Shown one piece after another: positions 17,093 through 25,597 of a stretch of 32,249 bases of DNA (position 1 is the stretch's first letter; every line of letters begins with the position of its first letter). Under the pieces are notes generated by a model that saw nothing but the letters and a program-made list of their open reading frames with translations, made no database searches and was not told the origin of the DNA. Origin of the DNA: Vallitaleaceae bacterium (GTDB lineage: Bacteria; Bacillota; Clostridia; Lachnospirales; Vallitaleaceae); NCBI GenBank assembly GCA_028277605.1, contig JANQFZ010000057.1, positions 1-32,249 on the forward strand, written 5' to 3'. The position numbers were made by a program, and so were the translations under genes.

Positions 17093-17884
17093 CTATACTA
17101 AAACTAATATAGCCACATATACTACTGTTACTCCAAATGCAACCGTATCTCTTCTTTTATACCTTAACTCTTTCATCCTAGTCCGACCTTCTCCTCCTCT
17201 ATAGCATCTAGCTTCCATGGCTAACGCTAAGTCATCGGCTCGTCTAAAAGCAGATATAAATAAAGGGACTAGAAGAGGAACCATATTTTTGGCTTTTTTT
17301 ATTAAACCACCTGTATCAAAGTCTGCACCTCTTGCCATCTGTGCCTTCATTATTTTATCTGTTTCTTCTAGTAGAATTGGAATAAATCTAAGTGCAATGG
17401 TCATCATCATGGCTATTTCATGTGCTGGTACTTTGATCCTTGATAGAGGTTTTAATAGTTTTTCAATACCATCCGTAAGCTGTATAGGTGATGTGGTTAA
17501 GGTTAGTAGGGAAGAGCCTATGATTAACATGATGAGCCTAGCCGCCATAAAAGCAGCCGTATATAATCCCTCTTGCGTTATCACAACACGACCAATTGTT
17601 ATAAGCGGTGTATCTCCTGATGTAAAGAATATATTCAATGTAACCGTAAGAATGATAATAATAAAAATAGCTCTTAATCCTCTTAGAATAAACTTTAACG
17701 GTACTTTAGATATGCCAATCACTACCCCAATAAATAGCAACGCAATAAGGTAGCCGTAAAAATGCTTTACAAGAAAAAGGGATAGTATATAGATGAAAGT
17801 CCCTATAATCTTAAATCTTGGATCAAGTCTATGTATCATTGAGTTTGTAGGATAATATTGCCCTATAGTTATATCACGAATCAT
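17093..17884 (-). CDS. ecfT: ECF transporter transmembrane protein EcfT
   Basis: This is the energy-coupling membrane subunit of a group II ECF transporter, which links the two ATPases to exchangeable vitamin-binding S components. The 263-residue chain has several membrane helices and, in the C-terminal half, the two Ala-Arg coupling motifs (QMARGADFD and MEARCYRGG) that contact EcfA1 and EcfA2. ATG 17884 is chosen because AGG lies 8 nt upstream; a GTG at 17893 would extend it by three residues but sits too close to a GAGG. It overlaps the end of the YibE/F gene by 11 nt. No S component is present, as expected for the shared housekeeping module. Confidence 0.94.
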   Translation of the reverse strand: MIRDITIGQYYPTNSMIHRLDPRFKIIGTFIYILSLFLVKHFYGYLIALLFIGVVIGISKVPLKFILRGLRAIFIIIILTVTLNIFFTSGDTPLITIGRVVITQEGLYTAAFMAARLIMLIIGSSLLTLTTSPIQLTDGIEKLLKPLSRIKVPAHEIAMMMTIALRFIPILLEETDKIMKAQMARGADFDTGGLIKKAKNMVPLLVPLFISAFRRADDLALAMEARCYRGGEGRTRMKELRYKRRDTVAFGVTVVYVAILVLV

Positions 17885-19037
17885 AGTGTACACCTGCCTC
17901 AGAATCTTTTTCTTTATCCGTTAAGTGATGACTTGGTTTGTTTAGAAAAGCAGCAGTAATAGACGATATCGGTATTGATATAATGAGACCTATTGTACCA
18001 GCCATCGCTCTAACAATTTCTGTTGCAACAATCTCTAAATTAACAATATCTCTCATGGGCGTTTTGTTTACCATGAATATTAACAGCAAGCAGATAGAGG
18101 TTCCCGTATAGGCTAAGATTAACGTATTGGACATCGTACCCATAATGTCTTTACCAATGTTCATACCTGAGAAAAACAGCTCTTTCTTAGTTAACATTGG
18201 GTTTGCTTCTTTGACTTCCTGTATAGCTGAAGCAATAGACATACTTACGTCCATAACTGCACCTAGCGTACCTAATATAATACTACCAAACAAAATCCCC
18301 TTAAAATCAAAAAAGTATTCTGTTTGAGAGTATAAGAGAGTCTGTGCCTCACTTGAGGCAATTCCCGAAAAATTGGCTTTGTAGCTGATAAATAGATAAA
18401 TAAGACCTGCTAGTAGCACACCAGCCATGGTTCCAATAATAGCAGCTAAGGTTTTACGGTTAAATCCACTAATGATAAGCATTGTGAGTATGGTTACCCC
18501 AATAGATACAATTATTGATAAAAGGATGGGATTTCCACCATTTAAGATACCAGTAAGCATATAATAAACGCCAAGAATGGTTATGCTTAATGTAATAAGA
18601 GTTTTTAACCCTTTTCCTTTGCCGATAAGTAACATTAAGAGTGCAAAGAGAACAACAAGATAAACTAAATAAGTATCTCTCTTCACTTCGTATAAATACC
18701 CCTGGTGTAATTCGCCTTGCTCATCTCTTTCTATTAAGCAGTATATACTATCTCCTACTCTAATATTAAAGCTGTATGCCATCATTTCATCAAGTGCATT
18801 GGTAACCTCTATAAGTTTACCTTTATCTTTTCCTTTTGTAAGCTTTACCTTAAATATCTGTACTCTCTGACTATATCCACTACCAGAGGTTTCATATGTT
18901 TCTATTTCATCCTTTATAATGGCTATAACTTTTGCTTCAACCACTTCCTGCTGTTCTTGTTCATTAGCTAAACTACAAATAGGCTGTAGTAAAAAACATA
19001 CAGCTAACAGTAATCCCAATATTATTTTCTTCATCAT
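17874..19037 (-). CDS. YibE/F family membrane protein
   Basis: This 387-residue protein starts with a signal-like segment (KKIILGLLLAVCFLL, with likely cleavage after SLA). An extracytoplasmic beta-rich domain of about 100 residues follows (VVEAKVIAI, KGKDKGKLIEV, VGDSIYCL), then about seven membrane helices with the family core GTLGAVMDVSMSIASA and GKDIMGTMSNTLILAY. The biochemical function of the YibE/F family is not established; a transport role is often suggested. Of two adjacent ATG codons, the one at 19037 has GGTGG 6 nt upstream. It lies between ecfA2 (102 nt gap) and ecfT (11-nt overlap), a place normally empty. Its overlap with ecfT implies coupled translation. Confidence 0.9.
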   Translation of the reverse strand: MMKKIILGLLLAVCFLLQPICSLANEQEQQEVVEAKVIAIIKDEIETYETSGSGYSQRVQIFKVKLTKGKDKGKLIEVTNALDEMMAYSFNIRVGDSIYCLIERDEQGELHQGYLYEVKRDTYLVYLVVLFALLMLLIGKGKGLKTLITLSITILGVYYMLTGILNGGNPILLSIIVSIGVTILTMLIISGFNRKTLAAIIGTMAGVLLAGLIYLFISYKANFSGIASSEAQTLLYSQTEYFFDFKGILFGSIILGTLGAVMDVSMSIASAIQEVKEANPMLTKKELFFSGMNIGKDIMGTMSNTLILAYTGTSICLLLIFMVNKTPMRDIVNLEIVATEIVRAMAGTIGLIISIPISSITAAFLNKPSHHLTDKEKDSEAGVHYDS

Positions 19038-19098
19038 TATAAACCACCCTCTATAAGTCATACATAGTCTTAGAGCATATCAGTAAGTGCATGAAATG

Positions 19099-19126
19099 TT
19101 AATAGCATATGCAATTATTGAGTCAA
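19099..19126 (-). promoter_or_regulatory. Possible internal promoter of the YibE/F-ecfT pair
   Basis: TTGACT, a 16-nt spacer and TATTAA on the minus strand lie in the 102-nt gap after ecfA2. The -10 is weak, so this is tentative. Confidence 0.35.
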
Positions 19127-19139
19127 ATGTAGATTACCC

Positions 19140-19988
19140 TCATTCACTTAGAACTTTTGATATTTCATGATAAGCTTGCTTTAAATCTATGATATTCTCA
19201 TCTATATCTAGTCCCACTTCTTTTAAAGCTTTCATTAAGTACGTAATTTGTGGTACAGCCAACCCCATTGCTTCTAATTCTTCCACCTTACTAAAGACTT
19301 CTTTTGGCGTACCATCTAGCTTTATTTCTCCTTTGTCCATAACTAGAAGTCGATGGACATACTTAGCAATATCCTCCATGCTATGTGAAACCAAAATAAC
19401 TGTTATTCCAAGCTGCTTATGCAAATGTGCAATTCTAGTGAGTATTTCATCTCTTCCTCTCGGATCTAAACCTGCGGTTGGTTCATCTAATATAAGTATT
19501 TCTGGTTGCATAGCTAAGACACCTGCTATGGCTACTCTTCGTTTTTGACCACCTGATAATTCAAATGGAGATTGTTCCGTTAATGCTTGGTCAAGTCCCA
19601 CGATATCTAGAGCTTCTTTTACTCTTTGCTTAATTTCATCTTCTGCTAATCCTAGGTTATGTGGACCAAAGGCAATGTCTTTGTATACACTCATTTCAAA
19701 TAATTGATGCTCTGGATATTGAAAAACTAAGCCTACTTTTTGTCTGACTTCTTTTAGTTTCTTTTTATCTAGATATATATCTTTTTTATTGAGAAATACT
19801 TGTCCACTAGATGGTTTTATTAAACCATTAAAATGTTGAATAAGCGTTGATTTACCAGATCCCGTATGTCCAATCAGACCTACAAACTCCCCTGTATGTA
19901 TCTTAAGATTAATATTATTTAATGCCTTTTTCTCAAATGGCGTTCCTATACTATAGCTGTAGTTAATATTTTTTAATTCAATGGACAT
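19140..19988 (-). CDS. ecfA2: ECF transporter ATPase EcfA2
   Basis: This is the second ATPase of the ECF vitamin/metal uptake module, 282 residues. Walker A is GHTGSGKST (40-48), the Q-loop is [10 protein letters not shown] (about 88-97), the signature is LSGGQ (144-148), Walker B is LILDEP (165-170), and the switch is VSHS. The C-terminal dimerisation region typical of EcfA follows ([18 protein letters not shown]). Its start overlaps the end of ecfA1 by 16 nt, so the two ATPases should be made together as a heterodimer. Confidence 0.96.
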   Translation of the reverse strand: MSIELKNINYSYSIGTPFEKKALNNINLKIHTGEFVGLIGHTGSGKSTLIQHFNGLIKPSSGQVFLNKKDIYLDKKKLKEVRQKVGLVFQYPEHQLFEMSVYKDIAFGPHNLGLAEDEIKQRVKEALDIVGLDQALTEQSPFELSGGQKRRVAIAGVLAMQPEILILDEPTAGLDPRGRDEILTRIAHLHKQLGITVILVSHSMEDIAKYVHRLLVMDKGEIKLDGTPKEVFSKVEELEAMGLAVPQITYLMKALKEVGLDIDENIIDLKQAYHEISKVLSE

Positions 19989-20827
19989 AATGCATCTACC
20001 ATTTCCTTTATCGTTAGAATTTCTTGTGATATGTCTAATCCGCCTTCCTTTAGCATATAAGCTAATTCTGTGACTTGCGGCACGTCTAAACCAAGCTCTT
20101 TCATAAGCTTAACCTTAGAAAACACTTGTTTTGGTGTTCCTTTTAATGCAATTTTACCTTCATCCATAACAATAACTCTATCTGCCTTAATTGCTTCTTC
20201 CATATAATGAGTAATTAATATTATGGTAATACCTTCTTTTTTATTAAGCTGAGTTATGGTATCAATGACTTCTTTTCTTCCAGAGGGGTCTAACATTGCA
20301 GTAGGTTCATCTAATACAATACACTGCGGCTTCATGGCTATAACACCTGCTATAGCTATTCTCTGTTTCTGACCTCCAGATAATTTGTTAGGAGAATGTT
20401 TTCTATACCCTTCCATTTCTACTACATTTAAGGCTTCTTTTACTCTGTTTCTAATTATCTTAGGCTCTATACCCAAGTTCTCAGGTCCAAAAGCAACATC
20501 TTCCTCTACTATAGTGGCTATGATTTGATTATCTGGATTTTGAAAAACCATCCCAGCCGTCTGCCTAACATCCCAGACGTTTTCCTCATTCTTAGTATCC
20601 ATCCCTTTAATATACAAAGTTCCTTCTGTTGGTTTTAATAACGCATTGATATGCTTAGCCATAGTTGATTTACCAGAACCATTATGACCAAGTATAGCTA
20701 CAAATTCCCCTTCATTCACTTCCAAATCAACCGCATTTATCGCTATATGACTACGCTCAACATCCCCCACTTCATTCAGCATCTCATACTTATACGTTAA
20801 CCCTCTAGCATGTACAATCTCCGCCAC
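19973..20827 (-). CDS. ecfA1: ECF transporter ATPase EcfA1
   Basis: This is the first ATPase of the ECF module, 284 residues with the chosen start. It has Walker [10 protein letters not shown] (about 47-55), Q-loop VFQNPDNQI, signature LSGGQ (149-153), Walker B VLDEP (about 171-175) and ITH at the switch. Start choice: AAAGGAG lies 8 nt before the GTG at 20827 but only 2 nt before the ATG at 20833, so GTG ([10 protein letters not shown]) is preferred. It begins the ECF unit; a weak candidate promoter (TTGTAG, 16 nt, TATACA; 20884-20857) lies just upstream, after the palindromic repeat region. Confidence 0.95.
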   Translation of the reverse strand: MAEIVHARGLTYKYEMLNEVGDVERSHIAINAVDLEVNEGEFVAILGHNGSGKSTMAKHINALLKPTEGTLYIKGMDTKNEENVWDVRQTAGMVFQNPDNQIIATIVEEDVAFGPENLGIEPKIIRNRVKEALNVVEMEGYRKHSPNKLSGGQKQRIAIAGVIAMKPQCIVLDEPTAMLDPSGRKEVIDTITQLNKKEGITIILITHYMEEAIKADRVIVMDEGKIALKGTPKQVFSKVKLMKELGLDVPQVTELAYMLKEGGLDISQEILTIKEMVDALCPLN

Positions 20828-21004
20828 TGTCATCACTCCTTTACCTTATAACCTGTTGTATATTAAAATTACAAACTGCTACAATTGCTAATAACGCTCT
20901 CACATTGCTTACATAATATCTTACTAATTATAGTCTCCCATATTTTCACTAATAATTCTCTATTTAACACTCAATAAATAAACTCATATCAGTTTCATTT
21001 TCCA

Positions 21005-21175
21005 ACAGAAAAATTTTAGCACCATCAAGTTTTTCTACAGAAAGAGTGAATAGTATTAGCACCACAGCGAAACAGGAGTGAAGCGTAACCCCTGCTAAAC
21101 AAGGACGTTTAGGGGGTTATGGAACTAATACTATTCACTCTTGACGAATTATGCAGTGCTAGAATTTTGACCGTC
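21005..21175. repeat. Palindromic MITE-like element
   Basis: The outer ends AAAATTTTAGCAC (21010-21022) and GTGCTAGAATTTT (21156-21168) are 13-bp inverted repeats with one mismatch. Inside lies a perfect 18-bp inverted repeat (21042-21059 and 21125-21142), and at the centre a nested hairpin of TAACCCC/GGGGTTA (21086-21092, 21113-21119) and CTAAAC/GTTTAG (21095-21100, 21107-21112). TTCCA lies directly on both sides (21000-21004 and 21176-21180) and may be a target duplication. There is no coding capacity. Confidence 0.8.
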
Positions 21176-21189
21176 TTCCACACACTCAT

Positions 21190-21275
21190 ACAGAAAAATC
21201 TTAGCACCTTCAACCTTTCTACAGAAAGAGTGAATAGTATTAGCACCACAGCAAAACAGGAATAAAACGTACCCC
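21190..21275. repeat. Second, half-length copy of the palindromic repeat
   Basis: This is a direct repeat of 21005-21092 with about nine substitutions and two single-base indels. It keeps the left half only, so it cannot fold like the full element. The 9-mer ACACTCATA occurs at 21182-21190 and 21278-21286, at or within 2 nt of the copy's two ends, which looks like a target-site duplication. Confidence 0.8.
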
Positions 21276-21300
21276 AAACACTCATATGATAATTGCACTA

Positions 21301-21329
21301 AAGGGATTAAGTTTTTAACTTAATCCCTT
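21301..21329 (-). terminator. Hairpin after rplQ, probable end of the ribosomal operon
   Basis: A perfect 13-bp inverted repeat (21301-21313 and 21317-21329) with a 3-nt loop lies 4 nt after the rplQ stop. The T run after the stem on the minus strand is short (TTTAG), so termination may be partial or the hairpin may protect the 3' end. Confidence 0.65.
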
Positions 21330-21333
21330 CTTA

Positions 21334-21870
21334 TTACACAAGTTCTATTATAACTTCTTCAGCAGCGTCTCCCTTACGAGGACCAATTTTAATTATCCTT
21401 GTGTATCCGCCATTTCTATCTGCATACTTAGGACCGATTTCCGTAAATAATTTATCTACTAAATCTACTTTCTTGGTATTTGCTTTTTTCCCTGCATTGT
21501 TGGCTGGAACTTCTTTTATTGGATATAAAACTCTTAACATCTGTCTTCTAGCATGTAATCGAGTAGGGCTGTCTTTCTTGATTTTCTTTTCTATTGTTTC
21601 ATAAGTTGTTTCTTTTTTACCATTAACAACTTCTTTAACCCTTTTCCCATCCGCTGTTTTCTTTGGTACTTTTTGGCTTACTGTTAGCTCTGTATAATTA
21701 TCTCTTTCCTTTACGGCAAGAGCAATTAACTTTTCTGTTAACTTACGAACTTCTTTTGCTTTTGAAACGGTTGTTTTTATTTTTCCATGATAGATTAAAT
21801 GAGTCACTTGATTTCTTAATAAAGCTTTTCTCTGAGAAGAAGTCCTTCCAAGCTTTCTGTATCCTGCCAT
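21334..21870 (-). CDS. rplQ: 50S ribosomal protein L17, extended form
   Basis: This large-subunit protein lies near the exit tunnel. At 178 residues it is about 60 longer than the common form. The N-terminal core ([20 protein letters not shown]) and the C-terminal [20 protein letters not shown] are normal. Between them is a Lys-rich insertion (about residues 62-100, including [19 protein letters not shown]) and a loop [17 protein letters not shown]. Similar extensions occur in Lachnospirales-type L17, which supports the taxonomic call. GGAGG precedes the ATG. It is the last gene of the alpha block, 39 nt after the rpoA stop. Confidence 0.97.
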   Translation of the reverse strand: MAGYRKLGRTSSQRKALLRNQVTHLIYHGKIKTTVSKAKEVRKLTEKLIALAVKERDNYTELTVSQKVPKKTADGKRVKEVVNGKKETTYETIEKKIKKDSPTRLHARRQMLRVLYPIKEVPANNAGKKANTKKVDLVDKLFTEIGPKYADRNGGYTRIIKIGPRKGDAAEEVIIELV

Positions 21871-21909
21871 TGCTCCAAAACCTCCTTTTCCTGTATGATA
21901 CGTCTATAT

Positions 21910-22869
21910 TTATTCATCGCTAGGCTTGAGTGCTAAACCTAAGTCTTTTAATTTGCCTAATACTTCTTCAAGGGATTTACGACCAAGATTTCTTACTTTC
22001 ATCATATCTTCAGGTGTTCTATTGATCAATTCTTCAACTGTGTTGATACCAGCACGTTTCAAGCAATTGTAAGATCGTACAGATAATTCTAATTCGTCTA
22101 TACTCATTTCTAAGACTTTTTCCTTTTCTGTATCCTCTTTCTCAACCATTACTTCAGCGTTTTTAGCATTCTCTGATAAATCTATGAATAGATTAAGATG
22201 CTCACTTAAAACCTTAGCAGCAAGACTCACCGCAACATCAGGAGAAAGCGTTCCATTCGTCCAAACTTCTAAAGTCAATTTATCATAATCGGTGATTTGA
22301 CCGACACGTGTGTTTTCTACAATTAAATTGACTCTTTCAACGGGAGTAAATATAGAATCAACAGAAATAACACCAATAGGTTGATCATCAGATTTGTTTT
22401 TATCTGCACTCACATAACCTCTGCCTTTGGTTATGGTAATTTCCATGAACAGTTTACTATCTGATCCTCCACTTAGTGTTGCAATAGGTAGATCAGCATT
22501 GACAACTTCTATATCTGGATCAGCTTGAATATCTGCACCAGTAACCACACCTTCACCTTCATACTCAATATAAGCTATCTTAGGCTCAGGGCTGTCACTA
22601 TTATTTCTTATGGCTAAATTCTTAAGATTCATGACTATCTCAGTAACATCCTCTTTAACACCAGAAATAGTACTGAATTCATGAAGTACACCATCAATTT
22701 TAACACTGCTTACAGCAGCACCTGGTAATGATGAAAGCATAATTCTTCTTAGGGAATTCCCTAAAGTTGTTCCATAACCTCTTTCAAGAGGTTCAATAAC
22801 AAAACGGCCGTATCTATTGTCCTCAGTTATTTCAACGATATCAATTTTAGGTTTTTCAAAATCGAACAC
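21910..22869 (-). CDS. rpoA: DNA-directed RNA polymerase subunit alpha
   Basis: This assembly scaffold of RNA polymerase has an N-terminal dimerisation domain (about 1-230, with [20 protein letters not shown]) and a C-terminal DNA- and activator-binding domain (about 245-310, with [13 protein letters not shown] and [12 protein letters not shown]), 319 residues. There is no ATG start: the frame opens at TTG 22875 or GTG 22869. GTG is chosen because it gives [11 protein letters not shown], the usual N-terminus, although GGAGG is then 10 nt away; TTG has only 4 nt. A tight hairpin lies just upstream. rpsD, normally the preceding gene in Clostridia, is absent. Confidence 0.97.
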   Translation of the reverse strand: MFDFEKPKIDIVEITEDNRYGRFVIEPLERGYGTTLGNSLRRIMLSSLPGAAVSSVKIDGVLHEFSTISGVKEDVTEIVMNLKNLAIRNNSDSPEPKIAYIEYEGEGVVTGADIQADPDIEVVNADLPIATLSGGSDSKLFMEITITKGRGYVSADKNKSDDQPIGVISVDSIFTPVERVNLIVENTRVGQITDYDKLTLEVWTNGTLSPDVAVSLAAKVLSEHLNLFIDLSENAKNAEVMVEKEDTEKEKVLEMSIDELELSVRSYNCLKRAGINTVEELINRTPEDMMKVRNLGRKSLEEVLGKLKDLGLALKPSDE

Positions 22870-22900
22870 CTTCAAAGACCCTCCTTTAAATATTTATTGA

Positions 22901-22921
22901 AACATAGGAACTTCCTATGTT
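22901..22921 (-). promoter_or_regulatory. Perfect hairpin between rpsK and rpoA
   Basis: AACATAGGAA (22901-22910) and TTCCTATGTT (22912-22921) are exact inverted repeats around one base. The hairpin lies 16 nt upstream of the rpoA Shine-Dalgarno. A second copy of CTATGTT at 22964-22970 could pair with the same arm, and a further 7-bp stem ACTTATT/AATAAGT (22936-22942, 22957-22963) lies between. There is no T run after it, so it is not a classical terminator. Confidence 0.55.
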
Positions 22922-22975
22922 CAGCGGATAGATTAACTTATTCTGAGGGTAGATTTAATAAGTCTATGTTAAGCA

Positions 22976-23371
22976 CTATACTCTTCTGCGTTTTGGTGGG
23001 CGACATCCATTATGAGGTACTGGTGTCACATCCTTAATACTTGTGACTTCTAAACCAGCAGCTTGAAGTGCTCGAATAGCAGCTTCTCTTCCTGCGCCTG
23101 GACCTTTTACCATAACTTCAACAATCTTCAAACCATGTACCATAGCTGCTTTTGCAGCTGTGTCGGCAGCAATCTGTGCTGCGTAAGGTGTTGATTTTCT
23201 AGACCCTCTGAAACCTAAACCACCAGCACTTGCCCAAGATATTGCATTGCCTTGTGTGTCTGTTAAGGTTACTATTGTATTATTAAACGTGGATCGGATA
23301 TGCGCCTGCCCCCGCTCTATGTGTTTCTTTACACGTCTTTTGGCTCCTCTTCTAGCCACTTTTTTTGCCAT
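22976..23371 (-). CDS. rpsK: 30S ribosomal protein S11
   Basis: This 131-residue small-subunit platform protein has its family segments intact: [45 protein letters not shown] and the basic end [11 protein letters not shown]. It follows rpsM by 24 nt. The next gene is rpoA, 106 nt on; rpsD is missing from this junction. Confidence 0.98.
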   Translation of the reverse strand: MAKKVARRGAKRRVKKHIERGQAHIRSTFNNTIVTLTDTQGNAISWASAGGLGFRGSRKSTPYAAQIAADTAAKAAMVHGLKIVEVMVKGPGAGREAAIRALQAAGLEVTSIKDVTPVPHNGCRPPKRRRV

Positions 23372-23395
23372 TCACCAAACCTCCCTTTTTATGGG

Positions 23396-23764
23396 TTATT
23401 TTTTCTTATTCGCTACTGTTCTACGTGGACCTTTTCTTGTTCTAGCATTTGTCTTAGTTTTTTGTCCTCTTACTGGAAGACCTCTTCTATGACGTATTCC
23501 CCGATAACAGCCTATTTCTTTTAAACGCTTAATATTTAATGCGATTTCTCTTCTTAAATCTCCTTCAACTACTTGAGATCTATCAATAATTTCACGAATT
23601 TTTGATACTTCGTCATCCGTTAAATCTCTAACTCTTGTATCAGGATTAATATTTGCTTCATTCAAAATACGGTTAGAACTTGATCTACCAACACCATAAA
23701 TGTATGTGAGTCCAATCTCAACACGTTTTTCTCTTGGTAGGTCAACACCAGCGATACGAGCCAT
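23396..23764 (-). CDS. rpsM: 30S ribosomal protein S13
   Basis: This 122-residue head protein of the small subunit contacts the P-site tRNA. It begins [20 protein letters not shown] and ends in the basic tail [11 protein letters not shown], with [15 protein letters not shown] near 93-107, all as expected. It is preceded by a 326-nt gap containing a good promoter, so it can begin its own transcript with rpsK, rpoA and rplQ. Confidence 0.98.
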   Translation of the reverse strand: MARIAGVDLPREKRVEIGLTYIYGVGRSSSNRILNEANINPDTRVRDLTDDEVSKIREIIDRSQVVEGDLRREIALNIKRLKEIGCYRGIRHRRGLPVRGQKTKTNARTRKGPRRTVANKKK

Positions 23765-24090
23765 GTACTCTTTGCACCTCCGTTATTAAATGCCCAACGT
23801 GCCATTTACAATAACTACAACCTATGAAAAGCGGTGAAAATCTCATAAGTATGACCTATCATAACTTACCACATTGTTCATTTGTATCTTTTATTTACAT
23901 TTATATATTCTATTAGTCATGATACCACTTGAATGACAACTTATCCTAGTGGTTCATTACTACAGCCGCTTGCAACATCACAATAAGTTATTATATACTA
24001 TATCTATTTTACATGCAATACTTTTTTAGATTTTTGCCATTATACCTATACTTAATACATCATTGCCAATTAAGACAAGTTTAATTGGAT
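23765..24090 (-). other. Long leader between rpmJ and rpsM
   Basis: These 326 nt hold no gene I can support. They contain a promoter (23990-24018), leaving a leader of about 220 nt before rpsM. The leader has only short potential stems that I can see, such as CCACT/AGTGG around 23930-23955. Such length is unusual within this operon and may hold an autoregulatory RNA site. Confidence 0.55.
23990..24018 (-). promoter_or_regulatory. Internal promoter for rpsM-rpsK-rpoA-rplQ
   Basis: TTGCAT (24018-24013), a 17-nt spacer and TATAAT (23995-23990) on the minus strand form a near-consensus sigma-A promoter. It allows the alpha block to be transcribed separately from the spc block. Confidence 0.7.
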
Positions 24091-24204
24091 TTAGCCTTGT
24101 GTTTGCTTATGCTTTGGATTTTCGCAGATAACTCTTACTTTGCCTTTTCTCTTAATAACCTTGCACTTTTCGCACATAGGTTTTACAGATGATCTCACCT
24201 TCAT
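24091..24204 (-). CDS. rpmJ: 50S ribosomal protein L36, zinc-binding form
   Basis: This is the smallest large-subunit protein, 37 residues. The zinc ligands C11, C14, C27 and H32 are all present, so this is the C+ form used under zinc-replete conditions. It begins [15 protein letters not shown] and ends [19 protein letters not shown] purine tract precedes the ATG. It lies between infA (112 nt) and the rpsM leader, the standard order. Confidence 0.97.
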   Translation of the reverse strand: MKVRSSVKPMCEKCKVIKRKGKVRVICENPKHKQTQG

Positions 24205-24293
24205 AATATCGCCCCTTTCCTTTTGGGAAATTAACTTTTTACATGTCCATTTAAAAATACTCAATGGCAAATTTCTGATATCTTCATTATTTA

Positions 24294-24311
24294 TTCAACA
24301 TTAGTGTTGAA
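24294..24311 (-). promoter_or_regulatory. Small hairpin after infA
   Basis: TTCAACA (24294-24300) and TGTTGAA (24305-24311) form a 7-bp stem with a 4-nt loop, 5 nt after the infA stop. There is no T run, so a processing or stabilising role is more likely than termination. Confidence 0.35.
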
Positions 24312-24316
24312 CAGTG

Positions 24317-24535
24317 CTATTTATCTCTCCAGATGATCCTCCCTTTTGTTAAATCATATGGAGAAAGTTCTATTGTTACTTTGTCACCAGGTAATATACG
24401 AATATAGTTCATTCGAAGCTTACCACTAATATGGGCTATTATTTTATGTCCATTTTCTAGTTCTACTTGAAACATAGCATTTGGCAATTTCTCTATTACC
24501 TTACCTTCTACCTCTATAACGTCTTTTTTTGACAT
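24317..24535 (-). CDS. infA: Translation initiation factor IF-1
   Basis: This 72-residue OB-fold protein binds the A site of the 30S subunit during initiation. It begins [19 protein letters not shown], contains the family stretch [20 protein letters not shown], and ends GRIIWRDK; length is standard. It follows the KOW protein by 20 nt, with GGAGG upstream of the start. Confidence 0.98.
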   Translation of the reverse strand: MSKKDVIEVEGKVIEKLPNAMFQVELENGHKIIAHISGKLRMNYIRILPGDKVTIELSPYDLTKGRIIWRDK

Positions 24536-24555
24536 CTACTAACCTCCTCCATCAT

Positions 24556-24834
24556 CTAACTAGGGTTATTTTCTTCTTGAACAACTGCTAATTTTTTTCT
24601 AATCTCAGTATTGGATACCTTATCACTATAATCTAGTTTAGATTTTAAAGTATCAATCACTGTATTGGTTGGTTGAATATGTTTGGATTTTTTCTTCTTA
24701 GGATTCTCTATTCTCCTAGACTGTCCATCTGCTAAATAAACGTACGCATCGGCTTTTTCTACGATTACAAAAAGTTTACCTTTATCTCTGCCAGCTTTTG
24801 ACTTAACAACCTGCCCGCATACCAGTTCTCTCAT
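24556..24834 (-). CDS. KOW domain-containing RNA-binding protein
   Basis: This 92-residue basic protein has an N-terminal KOW-type fold (VCGQVVKSKAGRDKGKLFVI, residues 5-24), as in L14e/L24-type ribosomal proteins. A lysine-rich linker (PKKKKSKH) and a short helical tail follow. It is found between map and infA in many Clostridia, and is presumed to bind ribosomal RNA or help translation; the function is not established. The start at 24834 is chosen because GAGGTG lies 5 nt upstream; the longer open frame to 24921 overlaps the end of map and is not needed. It starts 10 nt after the map stop. Confidence 0.92.
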   Translation of the reverse strand: MRELVCGQVVKSKAGRDKGKLFVIVEKADAYVYLADGQSRRIENPKKKKSKHIQPTNTVIDTLKSKLDYSDKVSNTEIRKKLAVVQEENNPS

Positions 24835-24844
24835 GGTTTCACCT

Positions 24845-25597
24845 CTACAGTTCACTGAGAAGCTCACAGCCTTCTTCAGTGATAAGCAGTGTATTCTCAT
24901 GATGGGATGACATGGAACCATCCAAGGTAACTACCGTCCAATTGTCATCTAACCAGCGTACATCATATTTTCCGATATTAACCATAGGTTCAATAGCAAC
25001 AACCATTCCAGCTGCTAGCTTTGGTCCCCTTCCTACCGTCTTAAAATTAGGTATTTGGGGTTCCTCATGCAGCTCTTTTCCAACTCCGTGTCCAACCAAA
25101 TCTCTAACTATAGAATAGCCGTGATCTTCTACGTATTTCTGAATAGCTGCTGATATCTGATGTAAATGATTACCTGCTTTCACTTGTTTGATACCCTCAT
25201 AAAAGCTTTGCTTGGTAACCTCAATAAGTCTTTTAGCCTCTTCAGCTACCAGACCTACAGGATGAGTCCTTGCAGCGTCACTGTAATAGCCTTCATAGAT
25301 GGTACCTATATCAACACTTACAATATCGCCTTCTTTTAATATCCGCTTTTTACTTGGAATACCATGAACAACTTCATCATTAATAGATGCACAAATAGTC
25401 CCAGGGAAACCATTATATCCTAAAAAACCAGGTTCTACCTTATGACTCTTAATAAAGTCATAGGCTAGTTGATCCAATTCATAAGTAGATATACCAGGCT
25501 TGATGGCTTTCTCTATCATTTGATGCGTTAATGCTAGAACATGACCAGCTCTTCTCAAACGTTGAATTTCTTCCTCGGTCTTTATTTTTATTGCCAT
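24845..25597 (-). CDS. map: Type I methionyl aminopeptidase
   Basis: This enzyme removes the initiator methionine from new proteins. The 250-residue chain has all five metal ligands: D96 and D107 (DIGTIYEGYYSD), H170 (GHGVG), E203 (AIEPM) and E234 (HHENT). There is no N-terminal zinc or SH3 extension, so it is the short bacterial form. Its ATG abuts the adk stop with no gap, and its ribosome binding site (AGGTGA) lies inside adk, implying coupled translation. Confidence 0.97.
   Translation of the reverse strand: MAIKIKTEEEIQRLRRAGHVLALTHQMIEKAIKPGISTYELDQLAYDFIKSHKVEPGFLGYNGFPGTICASINDEVVHGIPSKKRILKEGDIVSVDIGTIYEGYYSDAARTHPVGLVAEEAKRLIEVTKQSFYEGIKQVKAGNHLHQISAAIQKYVEDHGYSIVRDLVGHGVGKELHEEPQIPNFKTVGRGPKLAAGMVVAIEPMVNIGKYDVRWLDDNWTVVTLDGSMSSHHENTLLITEEGCELLSEL

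Larger units (their letters stand above)
20837..21333. other. Intergenic region between rplQ and ecfA1
   Basis: These 497 bases hold no gene I can support on either strand. From high to low coordinate they contain the hairpin after rplQ, a half-copy of a repeat, a full palindromic element, and about 160 AT-rich bases with a weak candidate promoter for ecfA1. Confidence 0.8.

Noticed and set aside
17217..17753. 178-codon open frame on the plus strand.
   Set aside because: It lies wholly antisense to ecfT, has no recognisable protein features, and reflects the opposite strand of a membrane-protein gene.
20837..20990. Riboswitch or T-box upstream of the ECF module.
   Set aside because: No conserved vitamin-riboswitch or T-box core and no terminator/antiterminator pair were recognised; the region is plain AT-rich sequence.
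21005..21275. Two similar repeats as a possible CRISPR array.
   Set aside because: There are only two copies of unequal length, with internal palindromes and no regular spacers or cas genes.
22901..22921. Hairpin before rpoA as a transcription terminator.
   Set aside because: No T run follows on the minus strand, and a terminator here would cut off the essential rpoA and rplQ unless another promoter existed, which I do not see.
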